64,000 nt of DNA from the NCBI GenBank assembly GCA_037074615.1, contig CM073518.1, positions 20,722,501 to 20,786,500 on the forward strand, read 5' to 3'. Source of the stretch: Leucaena leucocephala. Its lineage: Eukaryota; Streptophyta; Magnoliopsida; Fabales; Fabaceae. Every line of letters starts with the position of its first letter. The stretch's first letter is position 1. The position numbers and the translations under genes were made by a program. Under the pieces are notes generated by a model. That model did not search any database and was not told the origin of the DNA. It was given only the letters and a program-made list of their open reading frames with translations. Positions 48,436 through 61,241 of the stretch are shown piece by piece.

Positions 48436-49095
48436 TTAATGTATGTTTTGTAGGATGAAAGATTTTTGTATGAAAATAGAAGTAGAAATAGAATCAGACT
48501 GAAAATAGATTTTAAAAGTTTATTTGATAGGATAAAAATAAATATAGAATTGATGTATACTTTTTATAAATTGAGGTAAAATAGTCTAAAATATTTTTTT
48601 ATAACTTAGGAAGGGTTAAAGTTGTCTAAAATTTTTATAAATTAGGGTAAAATGATCTAAAATATTTTACTTCTACTTCCATCATCTCATTTTTTAATTT
48701 TTCTGATAGAACTTAAATGGCCCAGAATGTTAGAAATGGAAGTGGATATTGAAATGACTTCCTTGTACCAGACAAGAGAAGTGAAAGATTTTATTTTTAC
48801 TCCTACTTCCCTTGTACCAAACATGCCAAATGAGATGATGGAAGTAGAAGTGAAATATTTTGGACTATTTTACTTTAAGTTATAAAATTTTTGGATAACT
48901 TTAACTCTTCCCAAATTATAAAAAAATATTTTAGACCATTTTATCTCAAATTATAAAAAAATTATACATCAGTTCTATATTCATCTATATCTTACTAAAC
49001 GAATTTTTTATAACTCATTTCTAACTTAATTCTATTTTTATTTTTACTTTTATTTCTATAAAAAAAAATTTATCTTACTAAACTTACCATAAAGA
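48430..49095. mobile_element. Foldback element with arms of about 260 bp
   Basis: The left arm (48430-48690) and right arm (48836-49095) are inverted copies. The clearest pairing is TTTACTTCTACTTCCATCATC with GATGATGGAAGTAGAAGTGA, and the tips TTAATGTATGTTTTGTAGGA and TAAGTTTAGTAAGATAAA also correspond. The core is about 145 bp. No coding capacity. It interrupts a short MITE and is absent from the copy A flank. Confidence 0.75.
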
Positions 49096-49962
49096 TTGAT
49101 CATTTTGATGAGCGCTATCCTTGTACCACACATAAAGCATTATATCCCTACTATTATTGCCTCATCAATCAATAATTAATTAATATTGATGGACCAATAG
49201 GTATCAGCTAAGCTTTTCACTTTTGACATGTACTTTCTCTTCTCACATGCAAATTTTTCTATTTTCTTTTCTTGGCCTTATCTTACACATGCAAAATTTA
49301 GGCATATAAAGCTATGATAAATAAGGGAAAATGACGCTTGGAACCATTTTAGGATCAAGTTGGCAGATTTCAAAAATCACAATTAATTCAAGAGTAAGTT
49401 CACTTACTGATTAGAAATGATATACCAATTTTCACTCTCTTTTGAGATAATGGAAATCCAGTTATAAATTATATAAAATATCATTTTCAATGCATTTTGT
49501 AAATGACAGAAGGTTAATGATAGATTATATAAAATCCAAAATTGGCAAGTATTATTTTCACATTCACATTAAGTTTCAATTGTTTTCAAATGATTTTTTT
49601 TTTGTTAATTTTTACAGCCAAACTTTTAGTTTAAAGTCGTCATGTTCCGAGTAATTGGTAATAGGCATTTTGGTCTATAACATTATGTTAAGATCAGTAG
49701 AGGACAGTGGTCCTTAATTGTCATTTTCGAAACTGACTTTATACAAATCATTCGTTGTCTGTTAATATATATTAATTCGAATTTTATTGAATGGCACCTC
49801 AATTGAAGATAAGCTCAGTGAGAGGGTCGACCCACATCCGTAAAGATTAAAGAGTTAATTATTGGTGCTGAAAATGTGGGGGTCAGTTCCATGTTCCATC
49901 CCTCTGCTGTCTTCAGCCTCCATACATCTTCCCCAGATGGCAGCGGCAGCAGCAGCAGCAAT

Positions 49963-50773
49963 TAGGGCTGTGCATAATGCCCATAGCCCGGTATGTCCAG
50001 CCCAGCCCGTAATAAAATAGCCCTGCCCTGCCCGATAAATATAGGGCAGGGCTGGGCATCGGGGTACAAAATCCAGCCCATACTTTTTTCGGGCTAGACA
50101 CCGGGCAGGGGGGTTGCCCTGCCCTGCTCATAAGCACCACTTCTTTTATTTTTTTTACTTTTTTCCCTAAATGCTACATTTAAAAAGGAGAATATGATAG
50201 TTACTGGTGACTAGAGGTTCATTTTAAAAATATGAATAGTTAAGTATGTAAGTTGTATCTTTTAATATTTATAACTATATTAATTTTTTCTTTTTTTCTT
50301 TTTTTTAACTTTGCTAATCATCATATAATTACATTATAAATTATAATTATTTTTTTTTCAGATACTTAATCTATGTCAATATTAGGGAGATTGATACAAA
50401 GTTACAATTACAAATTACTTAGACTTCAAGACTTTTTTTTTTACATACAATGGATTTTAAAAATTTAATTATTATTTTTTTGTTGTTTTATTCTTAGTGA
50501 ATTATGAATATTATTTAAGTCTTAAAGACATATGAATATGGTATTATTTTATAAGTTCATAATTACAGATTGTTTTCACAACATGAGCATGACATCAAAA
50601 CTTGGGCATGCCCAGCCCGCCCATGCCCAGCCCACCCATGCCCAACCCAAAATAGTTAGGGCTTTTACCGGGCAGGGCCGGGCATCGGGCTGCAAAATGC
50701 AGCCCATGCTTTTTTTGGGCAGGGCACCGGGCACGGGACCTGCCCTGCCCAGCCCTGCCCATGCACACTCCTA
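49963..50773. mobile_element. hAT-type MITE with 8-bp target duplication
   Basis: The termini TAGGGCTGTGCAT and ATGCACACTCCTA are inverted. The flanks carry the 8-bp direct repeat GCAGCAAT (49955-49962 and 50774-50781), the duplication length known for hAT elements. The ends are strikingly GC-rich (GCCCTGCCCTGCCCG, GGGCAGGGCTGGGC) around an AT-rich centre. The copy A flank (about 3080) has no such insertion. No transposase is present. Confidence 0.88.
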
Positions 50774-50781
50774 GCAGCAAT

Positions 50782-52760
50782 AATAGTACACACGCCATGT
50801 ATTTTAAATAAGGTTAAATTGTATCTAATATTTATATTGTCCTAAAATATTTGATGATATATCTAATATAATAAAATATTTTTTAAATACGTCTAATATT
50901 CTAAAATATTTTTTAATATATCTAATATCCTGAGATATTTTTTTAGGTATGTCTAGCACTATAAAATCTTTTTTAGTGTATTTAGCACTAAAGCACATAA
51001 AATATTTTAAGGTATTTGATGTATTTAAAAAATATTTCAGGGTATTAAATTTAATACAAAATATTTTGACACTATATGCACTTAAAAAATACTTCAAGCT
51101 ACAAGATGCAATTTAACCATTTTAAATATATGGTATGTTTTGTAAAATCATATTTTTTTCTGTCCCTAACTTGCAACCTCAACCATCATATATTAATCTA
51201 CTTTATCTTCTAAATTTATAATTTTACTATGTAAACTCTTTCAATTGATTGGAGATATATTAAGAATTTTTTTTTATTAAAGAAGTAGTTTCTAATACAA
51301 ATAATAATTAGAAGGGATACACCAAAAAAAGAAACCAATACATAATTTTTTTATACAAATAATTAGTTTAACTAATTTTTTTAAAATTTATAAATTAATT
51401 TTCTAACTTTTAGATTTAGAATGGGAGGGAGAAAAAGGAAAGGTGGGGTGGTTGACAAAATTAGTACTCCCTCCCAGTTAATTATTATTAAATCTAATAT
51501 CTTAAGATAAATTTATATTATATATTTTTTAATTTATTTAAATTAATTAATTAGTATTTATATTAATTATAATTAATTAATTTATTTAGCTTCGTAGATC
51601 TACCTAAAAAATTAAGACACCAACAACCACCCAACTCTATTGGTGCATGCGTGTCTAACTTAAGGAACTATATTTATGTACCATTCTAGGGGTTATTATA
51701 ATTGAGTTATTTGTAGGACAAATGTTTTATCTTAATGACCCCTTTTCTAATTTTTCCTTTATTTCATTTTTGTTAGAAAGAGAAAAAGATAATAGAGATG
51801 TGAGAATAATTTGTAAATATAAAAAAAGAAAAATTTTAATAAGGACAAATTTGAGAAATTTTATTTATAATTCTAATTGTTTTAAAAAAAAATTACCACT
51901 ACATTTTTAGGTTACTTTCAAATAAATTCACGTTAAGTTCTAACATGAACTTTTTTTTCCAGCAAAGAAGGTCAGCAAAACCAGCACACATCAGAAAGGA
52001 AGCTACTCTACGTATGATCAGTGTCCACAAATTGCATTTTTTTAAAAAAAAAATACAAAATTTAGGTTAAATTATTTATATCCGTTAGGTAAAGGTCATA
52101 GATAAATTTATAACTTCACATACTCAAGATGCAATAAAACTGAGTGGAAGTTTCATGAATTTATTTAAAAACTTTTCACTTGCATATACACACACACATC
52201 TACATAAATTAAACCACCAAATAGCAATAAGAAATGAGTAATGCAATAACTTATAATATTTATGGATATTGTCACTTATATTTCTAGCTAGTAAGTCAAG
52301 CTTTGTCTGCTTTTATATATATATGTTTGGATGAATTCTTTCTATGCTTCGCTTTCTCTACATCCATTTTTTTTTCCTATTGCCATACTGGGAAAGAGGT
52401 GGTGGTTATAGTTAGATCCTGACACTACACCCAACTGCCAACTTACTGAATGCATGTATGTAGAGTTAACTCAAGATTTCTAACATTTTCATGATTATGA
52501 TAACTTTAAAGTCATGTTAAAATTAAATAAACTTTATATCTACTTCTAACAATTGATTTTTAATTTTTCTTTAGATTTAAATCGTTTAAAATTGTCTTTT
52601 AATATATTATCTAAACATATTTATATATGTTAGACTGACTTTTTTTATAAAAGTATATTAAAATAGAAATTATATTACACTAATTGATTTTTATCCTAAT
52701 ATAAGTTTAAAAAAATCAGTTGTGATAAAAGTTATTTTTACAAACATTATCAAAACAAGC
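50782..52760. other. Copy E 5' flank, no gene
   Basis: Collinear with the copy A 5' flank (about 3090-5740) minus its MITEs. It begins with alternating plus/minus AATATTTTTTA-type repeats (50,830-51,090). No coding region was recognised. Confidence 0.55.
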
Positions 52761-53878
52761 CTTATAATATAGCTATGGGCTGATCTATCATAATTTTTTT
52801 TAAATACTATCTTATCCATAATTGCATGGCTTTATTGAAACAATTTATGAACAATCTGAGCAAAATCCAGATAGCAGCTGATAATATCGATCGGTTGCTC
52901 GTTATATGCCAAGAAACAAACAAGAGAATTAATAATTAGGACGACACAATATTATCCAACCAATCCTTGATTTTTTTTTCTATATATTTATGTTTCTATT
53001 AATTTTTAATGATTTGATCGGCCATCTATAATGTAATCTAAGAATATGTTAATTTGTCATATATCCATACATAAAAATGTAAGATGTAAAAAGTAAGAAA
53101 ATAATTATATTAAATCATTGACTGAGGCTATTCAGCTCAAGGAAGATAATAAAAATATTGATATTATAAATATATAAAAAATTCATTAGTCAATTACAAG
53201 TTTACAACCTTTGGTCCACATACAAGTATTTCCATATGTAGTTATAAGGGGGGAATTACACTGAGCTCCAAAGTAAAAATTTTAATTACTAAAAAATCTC
53301 AATAACAACTACAGAGCTAATAAAGATAAGTTTTAATGTAGGAATTGATAATAAATTTATATTATTTTAGATTTTTTAATAATTAAATTTTTTCCACCTA
53401 ATAATAATTCACCCCATATAAAAACTATATATGTATACACACACACTGGATATTGGTTATTTGTAGTATGAAGGATGCCAACTTCACTTGTGCTTGGAAA
53501 TTTGCTTGTAATATTCAGAGAGAGCCCACAATGGGAACACGTCTCTATACATTACATAATGCATCATGCAATTCCTCATAAATACTCCCGTCGATTCCTA
53601 TAAATAATAACTCACAAATATTAATTAATTCCAAATTAATTAAATAAGTATAAGAGGTAGAAGAACTCACTTGTTGCGGCCAGCCCCCGTCTTCTAATTG
53701 AGAATTAATTAAATCTTTTGCTCCACGATGAAGAGGACTCGGGTCTCTCTCTGCCTAATAATCCAACCAAATCAAATGAAACAAATACTAATAATTAAAT
53801 TAGAGTTGAGTGTCATTCCTTCATGTTTAGAAATTGAATTAATTAAGAATATAGTTTTGCATGTGTTTTTGAATGAAT

Positions 53879-53939
53879 TTTCTACTTGCTTATTTATTTA
53901 TTTATTTATTTATTTTTGGTTACATTTCTACTTGCTTAT
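53879..53939 (-). mobile_element. 31-bp retroposon-like insertion with 15-bp target duplication, copy D intron 15
   Basis: The repeat TTTCTACTTGCTTAT occurs at 53879-53893 and 53925-53939 and flanks 31 bp made of (TTTA)n followed by TTTTTGGTTACA. Copy C has the target once (about 23880-23894). Read on the minus strand the insert is a short 3' end with a (TAAA)n tail, consistent with an extremely 5'-truncated LINE or SINE. Confidence 0.7.
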
Positions 53940-55164
53940 CAACAAACACAAACGTCACTCAGAAAGTTTGGATCGTGCTTCATTCATGTTGGACGATAAA
54001 CCTTAATTATGATAAGTTTGGATGCATTTGAAGCAACTGATTCGATTCTTTCTATGCACTCTCTCTAAATATAGCAGTTAAATAATTGATTTACAAATAT
54101 TAAAAAAAATAGTTAATTCAATTATTTGTAAAAAGTAGTTAATTTTTCTAAAATACTTCTTTAATCATTTGTATTGGTTTCAACCCTGATAATCAAAAAA
54201 TATTTTTAAATATGTAATCAATATGGATAGTTTAAAAAAATTATAAATTTAGGAAATAAAGTGGATTGAAGTATTGTATTTAGAATAAAAAAAAAACTAT
54301 CAACTAACTCCTAAATTTAGAACTGGAGGAAGTAAAACGGTATTGATGGTTTGTCTAGATATATACAAACTAGACCTATTGCAAGAACCAAAATACCTAG
54401 AGAGAAACTTGACCCAAAAAAAGAACATGTCTATGATGACTATATAGTTAGAACTGGTAATATTGGTTAACCATTACGAGTTAGCCTGTCATGGGTACAT
54501 GTTGGGTGGTGCGGGTTCATTGATAACTTACTTGGCCAGCATACATAAGACCCATCATAGCCCATGCTGTTTGTGCTACATTTGATCTGCTTCCTTCAAG
54601 TGGTACATGCTTCTGCATCATCCATTAGTGTCTTTTAAACTAACTATCAACAATAAAAGCAGAATATTAATATTATTGAAATCAAAGATCAGGTATTGTA
54701 TTAATCCACCTTCGTAGGGCATGAAAGATAACTCTCTCCCCACCCGCCATCTTGTTTTTGTGTTGTGAGAAGAAAATTAACAGCTTTGCGAATAGAAGCA
54801 CAATTGTCATAAGTTTTGCCTGCTGCAACAAGTCCACCAAGTGCAAACAATGTTCCATATATGAAGCAAATTCCCCAGTTTCCATACCAAGAACCATCTT
54901 CTGTTTGAGTGTCTTCAATGTATCTCACAGCATTCTTAATGAAATTCTCAATCTCTTTCTTTCTATGTGTTGGATATAACTCTTTAAACAAAACTAAAGC
55001 CTGTATTGCTGCTCCAGTGCACTCAACATATTCATGCTCCACTACAATATTCTCCAAAAATTCAATAGGATTCAACACCTGCTCTCAAAAAACACAACTA
55101 AATTCAGGTTTCATCAATGAAAATATCATATTTCAATGTTTTAGTCCAAAATATATTTTTATAA

Positions 55165-55372
55165 CCCTATGGGCCACCCATTGCTCGATTTTTTTTAGAT
55201 CATATTACCAGGTATCCTAGTAACCAACTAATCTAGATTGAGGTTTTGTAACCAGGATATCTCTCCATAGTAGTCTTTTTGAACAACGTGGGAATCGAAT
55301 ATCAGTAGTCTTCCCACTTTGTGATCTAATTAATCCACTACTAGATCAAGTATCCTTGGATGAGTCCAAAAT
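55165..55372 (-). mobile_element. SINE-like unit (family 2) in copy D intron 12
   Basis: Same position and layout as 25132-25325 in copy C, with small differences, including an extra TAG in the segment just before the B-box-like motif. Confidence 0.5.
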
Positions 55373-58300
55373 ATGTTTAGTTTGCTTAAAATATTAATAA
55401 ATCATATATAGATCTTACTTCTAACCATTCTTGACCTCTGATTGGTTCCCAAACTGCTAAACCACCTTTTTTACTCTGCACATATTATCACAAAAAGTAT
55501 CCATGGATTAGTACATGATCATAGCAAATTGAATATTCATTAACTGATTCAAATTGACAAAAAACATTACCTGAAATGACAATAGTATGTTGACGGTATC
55601 AAACAATCTGTCAGGTTCCATCTTTTCACCTACAATCTCTGGAGGTAGCTTTGATAGAAGAAGACAACACTAAAACAAACAATGATATGAATGGGCATAT
55701 ATATGACATAAAACGAGCATAATTAATTAAGTATATCAAGTTAATTAATCACCTTAAAAGCTTCTGCTGTGCAATCTGAAACTGGCACTCCTTGGTCTTG
55801 ATCAGAGAAAGTCCATGACCCTTTAGAAATGTGACGATACATACTCTTGAAGTCACCAGAAGGATTGTTCTTAATCTGATCATATTGTTATATATCCATA
55901 ATTAAAATTAAATTAAATTACACTAGCTAATAATTAGTCATTGCATAAGTTTTCCCTAAGATTATTAATGAAACAAACTTGAGATTCCTTGATGAAATAA
56001 TGTGCTCTTGCAAGTGTGGGAGCGAATTCTTCAATTAGGTTTGTGGAAAGCAAAGCTTGAATGACAAAGCCAGCATCCCATGTTTGGCTTCCAAAACTCT
56101 GCACATAAATATCAAGTCTAAAATTAGTTTACATTAAAATAGTTTGTGAATTTTAATAATTTTAATTTAATTTCTTGCAATCATCATCTCGTATTGACTT
56201 CTCACCTGCATGGTCATTCCATCTTCTGAAACCCATAAATAATCAGGAACCCTGGCAAGATGCTTCTTGAAAGCTTCTCCAGTCGGATCTTCAGCCCAAC
56301 AAGCAACCATACAGAGACTGTGACAAGTAGAAAATGACATTTTTTAATTAATATGATAATTTTACTATTTCCAATCTTAACTTCAAATGATCATTTGATG
56401 TTGTACTGTATTTGTTAATTAACAAAGAAAATTATACCTTTTCCACACATCCAGCAGTGATGTATCGAGTATTCTCATCTTCATAGTGAATATGCTTTAT
56501 TGTTTTTTGAAGGGCCTTCTCTCTCACCAATTTGTTGAAGGGCCAACGAGTAAGAAGTGGTTCAGTTAGTATATATAAGCTATCCCACATGAGGTCTTGT
56601 ATCAAGGGATGCGGACTGTAAAGATCCTCCTATAATATATACATATATGAACAATAATCCCATAAGTTAATACTTCCATAATGATAAGAATGCAAACAAT
56701 ATATATATTTGTGTTGGCGTTAATTAAATAGTTACAGATAGAAAATAATACATCACCTTGGCACAGAGGTGGCGAGCTTTGTTCCAATCAATTTGATGAT
56801 AAGGTTGAAGATGAAGTTCTTGTCTCAATTGAAGAATAAGTGGTGTGATGGGACCCACAAATCTTTTTCCATATAAGTAAGACATAGGCATGTAGACTGA
56901 TCGGCAATAAAACCACATTTTAGCTGCATTCATTCATCAAGGTAAAGGAGAGTAAATAAATCATTATAGAGTAACTCTAATATTCTTTCGGTAAATGAAT
57001 TACCAGGATGCTTGAGAAAAAATGAAGGATAGATTAACTAATTTGGATAGAAAAACTCTAATATTATTTTAGTTCTTAATATAAAAGTTACCTAACTAAT
57101 TAATTGATTAAGAAAGTTAAATAAATAAATTAATTATAACATATGTGACATAATCCCCTAAAAGACTATTTGTATAGTATTAGTTTATATGTAACCACTA
57201 CAATTCTTATTATAAGTTATTTTCAATTAATTTATAGGAATCAAAGAATTGCAGCTAACTCGTTAAAGTTGTTTTAAATTCATAAATTTTTTTAATTTTA
57301 CCCCTATTAAATAATACAGCCATCAATAGAGACCAAAGATTTATTATTTTGCAATAAGGATAAAATTGAAAAACAGTCATTAATAAGCCTCTAGATGACT
57401 TAGATTTGAGACCAACGATTTAACCTAGAAAGTGACTTATTAATAGGGATCAGAGTGCCAAATAAATTAGTCCATAAAAGAGTATTATATAGGAACAATT
57501 ATTATAAGGTCACAAAAAAATTTAATTATTCAAAAATCTAATGACAACTTAGTAGCATATGATAACAAGTTATAGTTCAAGAAATAACAACAAATTTATA
57601 TGGCTTGCTTGTCTTTAAGATTTTTTTATAGTTAAATCCCTTGTTTAATAATAATAGTAATTCTACGGACTATATATGGCTTAACATTAAGTAAAGGAAT
57701 GAATTACCAGGATGCATAGGAAGAAATGAAGGCAAGAGCCAAAACTCGGGAGGCATTGGGTGGCTTCCAGACCATTCAAATACGCCAAGTATCTATATAT
57801 AGTAGCATATATCAATAAGCTATATCATGTGTTAATTAATTAACCAAATGACAAATCAAAAGTTGTTAATTAACAAAAGAGACGTACAGAAAGCCAGGTC
57901 TTTCCCCAAGAGGGTATGTAAGTGACACCACCACGATCAAGAATCCATTTTCGAGCTCTAACACAAGCTTCGTCTTCTCCTCCAAGAATGCGAATGCATA
58001 TGTAGCTTAGTGCTGTGCAGAACATGACGCTGGGACCCTCAATATGTAGGCCCCACCCTCCATCTTCATTCTTCAATTCATACACCAACAATTAATATTA
58101 ATTTATTTGTTTCATTTCAAATGTTGACATTATTATGATAATGAGGTAATAAACTTGAAACTTGTTCACCTGGTGGTTGTATAAGAAACGTAGTATCTCT
58201 TTACAATACTCTTCAGGGAACACACTTTCAAGCTGTCCTGTAATATACATGCAAAATACCTACACCAATCTATAATTAATATGCTAGCATATTTGACAAA

Positions 58301-58542
58301 GTTATCAAATAGAAATAAGGAGAATCTTTAAAAGTTCTATAAAAGTACAAACTTACAAAAGGTTGTATGAAGAAGAGGGGCCCAGCAATTTGAGCAGGCC
58401 AATGACCATCTTTAGATTGCAACGCAGACAAGTAACTTGCTGATCTTCTTACTGTGTTCATTACTTTTTCTGAAGTTATTTCCTCTTCATCTTTTATCTT
58501 CACACTTGGTATTGTTTGCTTGAATTTCTTCTCTCTCAAAAA

Positions 58543-60965
58543 CTGCATCGCATATGGACAAAATTTAATAATGCTAAGCATATTCGGGTGTCCACTTTGG
58601 ACTTCAAAGCATGGATCAATCCCCTCAATAAATGTCTAACTTATAGTTTGTGTTTGAATGGGACATAAAACCTCAAAAATTATAATTTTAGATAAAATAA
58701 TTTAAATACTCATATTTTCTATACTCAATTTTTTATGAAAATTAATAAACTATTAAAATATTAATTTTTTTCTATAATCAATTTTTTATGAAACTAATAA
58801 ACTATCAAAATAATAATTTTTTTACAATCAATTTGTCACAAAAACCAATAAACTATTTAAATACTAATTTTTATCTATAATCTATTTTTTTTATCAAAAC
58901 CATAGTATAAATTAGGGTAACAACTTCTAACTAATTTGTTTGGATAAGTTTTTGGAGGTTAGATTTTTTAAAGAAGAATATATTTTGAGTAGAATATATT
59001 TTATAAAAATTTTATTTTTTTGTGTGTGTTTAGATTGGCTTTTGAAAAATATTTTATAAAAAAAAATTAGCTGTTAGAAGTGGTTCCCCTAACCTTTTCA
59101 AAACTATAATTTTGAGAAAAAATTAGTGTTTGGATAATTTATTAGTTTTGGTAAAAGATTGATTGTGAAAAAAAATTATTGCTTAGATAGTTTATTGATT
59201 TTCGTGAATAATTGATTGTGAAAAATATGGGTATTTTAACCATGGTTTGGATTAAAAAATATTTTTTTCACAAAAATCTATTATACTCAAAATTTATTTT
59301 ACCCATAATTTATTCTCTAAAATCTATTATACCAAAAATCTATTCTACTCAAAATTTATTTTATAGAATCTAATCCAAATAGATTTATAATATATTATTA
59401 TGATTCAAATGTAAACGTCAACGTTAAAAAAGTACGGTCTAAATAAGACTCTATACTCATCTAAGGACAATACTCCTCTAGTCTTTATTACAAATCATCA
59501 ATTAATAAGTATTTTTAATTTTTTTAAGGCACTTATTTAATTTTAAAGAGTATTAATTATTTTTTTTTATATATACCCATATTTAATAAGGATAACGGGA
59601 GAAAATAAAAATTAATATAATGATAGAGTTTAATATAATTAATAAGAGTAATTGAAAATTATTTAAAATTTAGAATAAATTTAATACTTTTAACTGTTTT
59701 TATCAGTGTATATGTAAATTAGCTAAAAATGAACTATAATAAGGGTGAATTATGATTGAATTGTAAATTGTGTTTACATTAATTAGTAATTTAGTTTTTC
59801 TTTTCTTGGATACTGTCTCATAGAAAAGTACTAGCTAAGAAAAAAAAATACTACATTTGAGGCAGTAGCAGCTAAGTGCACTTCTTTTATTGAAGTCCTA
59901 GCTTTTGGCTATTAATTAATATGTATGTCATGTTCAACTAAAAGAAAATGTTTTTAAGAGGATAGAAGAGAGAAGACAAGAAGAAAGAAACCAATAAGTT
60001 GATGACTTTAATTAAAAGCCATTTGGCTTCTGCAAAAAATGTGTACTCATATAATTATCACATTAATTTATGTGTTTTTTTTTGTACCATAAAAAAATTT
60101 ATGTTCTTTTTAATAATTTAAACATGAAAAAATGATTCTAATAACAATTATCTAAATATCTCCAATTTTTAATATCATTTTTTCACAAAATTTATTTTAC
60201 TTAAAATCTATCTCAGTTAAAATCTATTTTTTAAAAGCTAATATGAACAAAAGCATAGCTAAGAGTCGAGGGCTTCATAAAAGAGGGCACAGCCTTTAAT
60301 AATCCTAACGTGACGCTCATGAATATGGGTCCTCAAGTGAGGACATCTTTCTCTATTTTTTTCTTCTAGTTTTTCTTAATCAAATTATGTTAATTTAAAG
60401 ATCAAATTATTAATTTATGGGACACATCGGTGACTGTATGCTAATGTTCACATCTAAATCACTGTATGATAACTTTAACTCTCTCTCTCTCTCTAATATC
60501 ATGGTGTCTTGTCAGGAAGAGGACAAATATTTTGAAGCCCGCGTTGAGAAATTATTTGTTATAAAGGTAGCTTTGGTTGAAGCATCTTTCTGTACGCATA
60601 ATATATGATTATCAGATCAGCATCTTGTGGAGGTTTATTATATTAATTAATTTTAAGAAGTTATAGACATTTGAGAGCGTACTGGCCATGCATGTTACTT
60701 TAGTTTGCACACTTTATCCGATGAAACAGATCATAATAAAACAGATCACATAACAAGTGATATGGAGAAGATTGATTAAACTATTGGCAGATTTGGTGTC
60801 ATGGCTGGTAAGCTTATATATCAATCTTTATGTTGGTACTGGCTAGCTATAAGTAAAAGCATGCGAGAAATTCAGATCAGTTAAACAAATATGAAGCCAA
60901 ATCAAACGAGAGGAACTAGAACGAACACACAGAGAGAGTAGGTACATAGAGGAAGAAAATGAAAC
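58543..60965 (-). other. Copy D intron 1 (2.42 kb)
   Basis: Collinear with copy C intron 1 but without the MITE found there. It contains a short (CT)n run at about 60479-60494 and no extra exon. Confidence 0.7.
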
Positions 60966-61229
60966 CTGAAATCTCCAGAGGAGATCACCACAGGCTCTGA
61001 AACGAGAGCGATTAGAGGAGAAGTTACGACGAGCAGCTTCAACTTCATCTCTCTCTTCCTGGCTTCCTTCTTCTTCACCATGAAACTCCCATGTCTGCCT
61101 CCCCACAAAGTTATTTGTACTGAATATGTATGGATCTTTCCCTCCTTCTCCTATCTTCAGCCTCCACATCTCTCTCTCTCTCTACTCTTAACTTAAACCA
61201 GCACTAATACTATTATACAAATACCTTCC

Positions 61230-61241
61230 CTATATATATAT
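61230..61241 (-). promoter_or_regulatory. Candidate TATA box of copy D
   Basis: The minus strand reads TATATATATAGGG about 60-70 bases upstream of the copy D ATG, as in copy C. The outer TATAAATAAG motif of copy C is TACAAATAAG here. Confidence 0.45.

Larger units (their letters stand above)
53484..61169 (-). pseudogene. OSC copy D: full-length oxidosqualene cyclase with a 2-bp frameshift in exon 8
   Basis: All 16 exons match copy C with GT-AG borders: 1 60966-61169, 2 58357-58542, 3 58170-58259, 4 57888-58070, 5 57708-57792, 6 56757-56923, 7 56438-56629, 8 56206-56317, 9 55979-56098, 10 55753-55875, 11 55571-55669, 12 55419-55475, 13 54710-55078, 14 54532-54612, 15 53671-53754, 16 53484-53597 (TGA). 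Exon 8 is 112 rather than 114 bases: the minus strand reads TCTCTGTATGG where C has TCTCTGTGTATGG. The new frame stops eight codons into the exon, at about residue 377, before the DCTAE motif. No nearby AG restores phase. Otherwise it is open: MWFYCR, DQGVPVSDCTAE, YGTLF, with IEGPS where C has IEGHS, and LLWRFQ where C has RLWRFQ. The loss is recent, or an assembly error; if the latter, D would be a second functional cyclase. Confidence 0.88.

Noticed and set aside
49913..50140. Frames over the GC-rich ends at 49913-50140 and 50532-50798
   Set aside because: They are translations of hAT MITE termini, not genes.
53484..61169. Copy D as an intact second cyclase
   Set aside because: Exon 8 is 112 bases, with no alternative acceptor that restores phase; it was kept as a pseudogene pending read-level confirmation.
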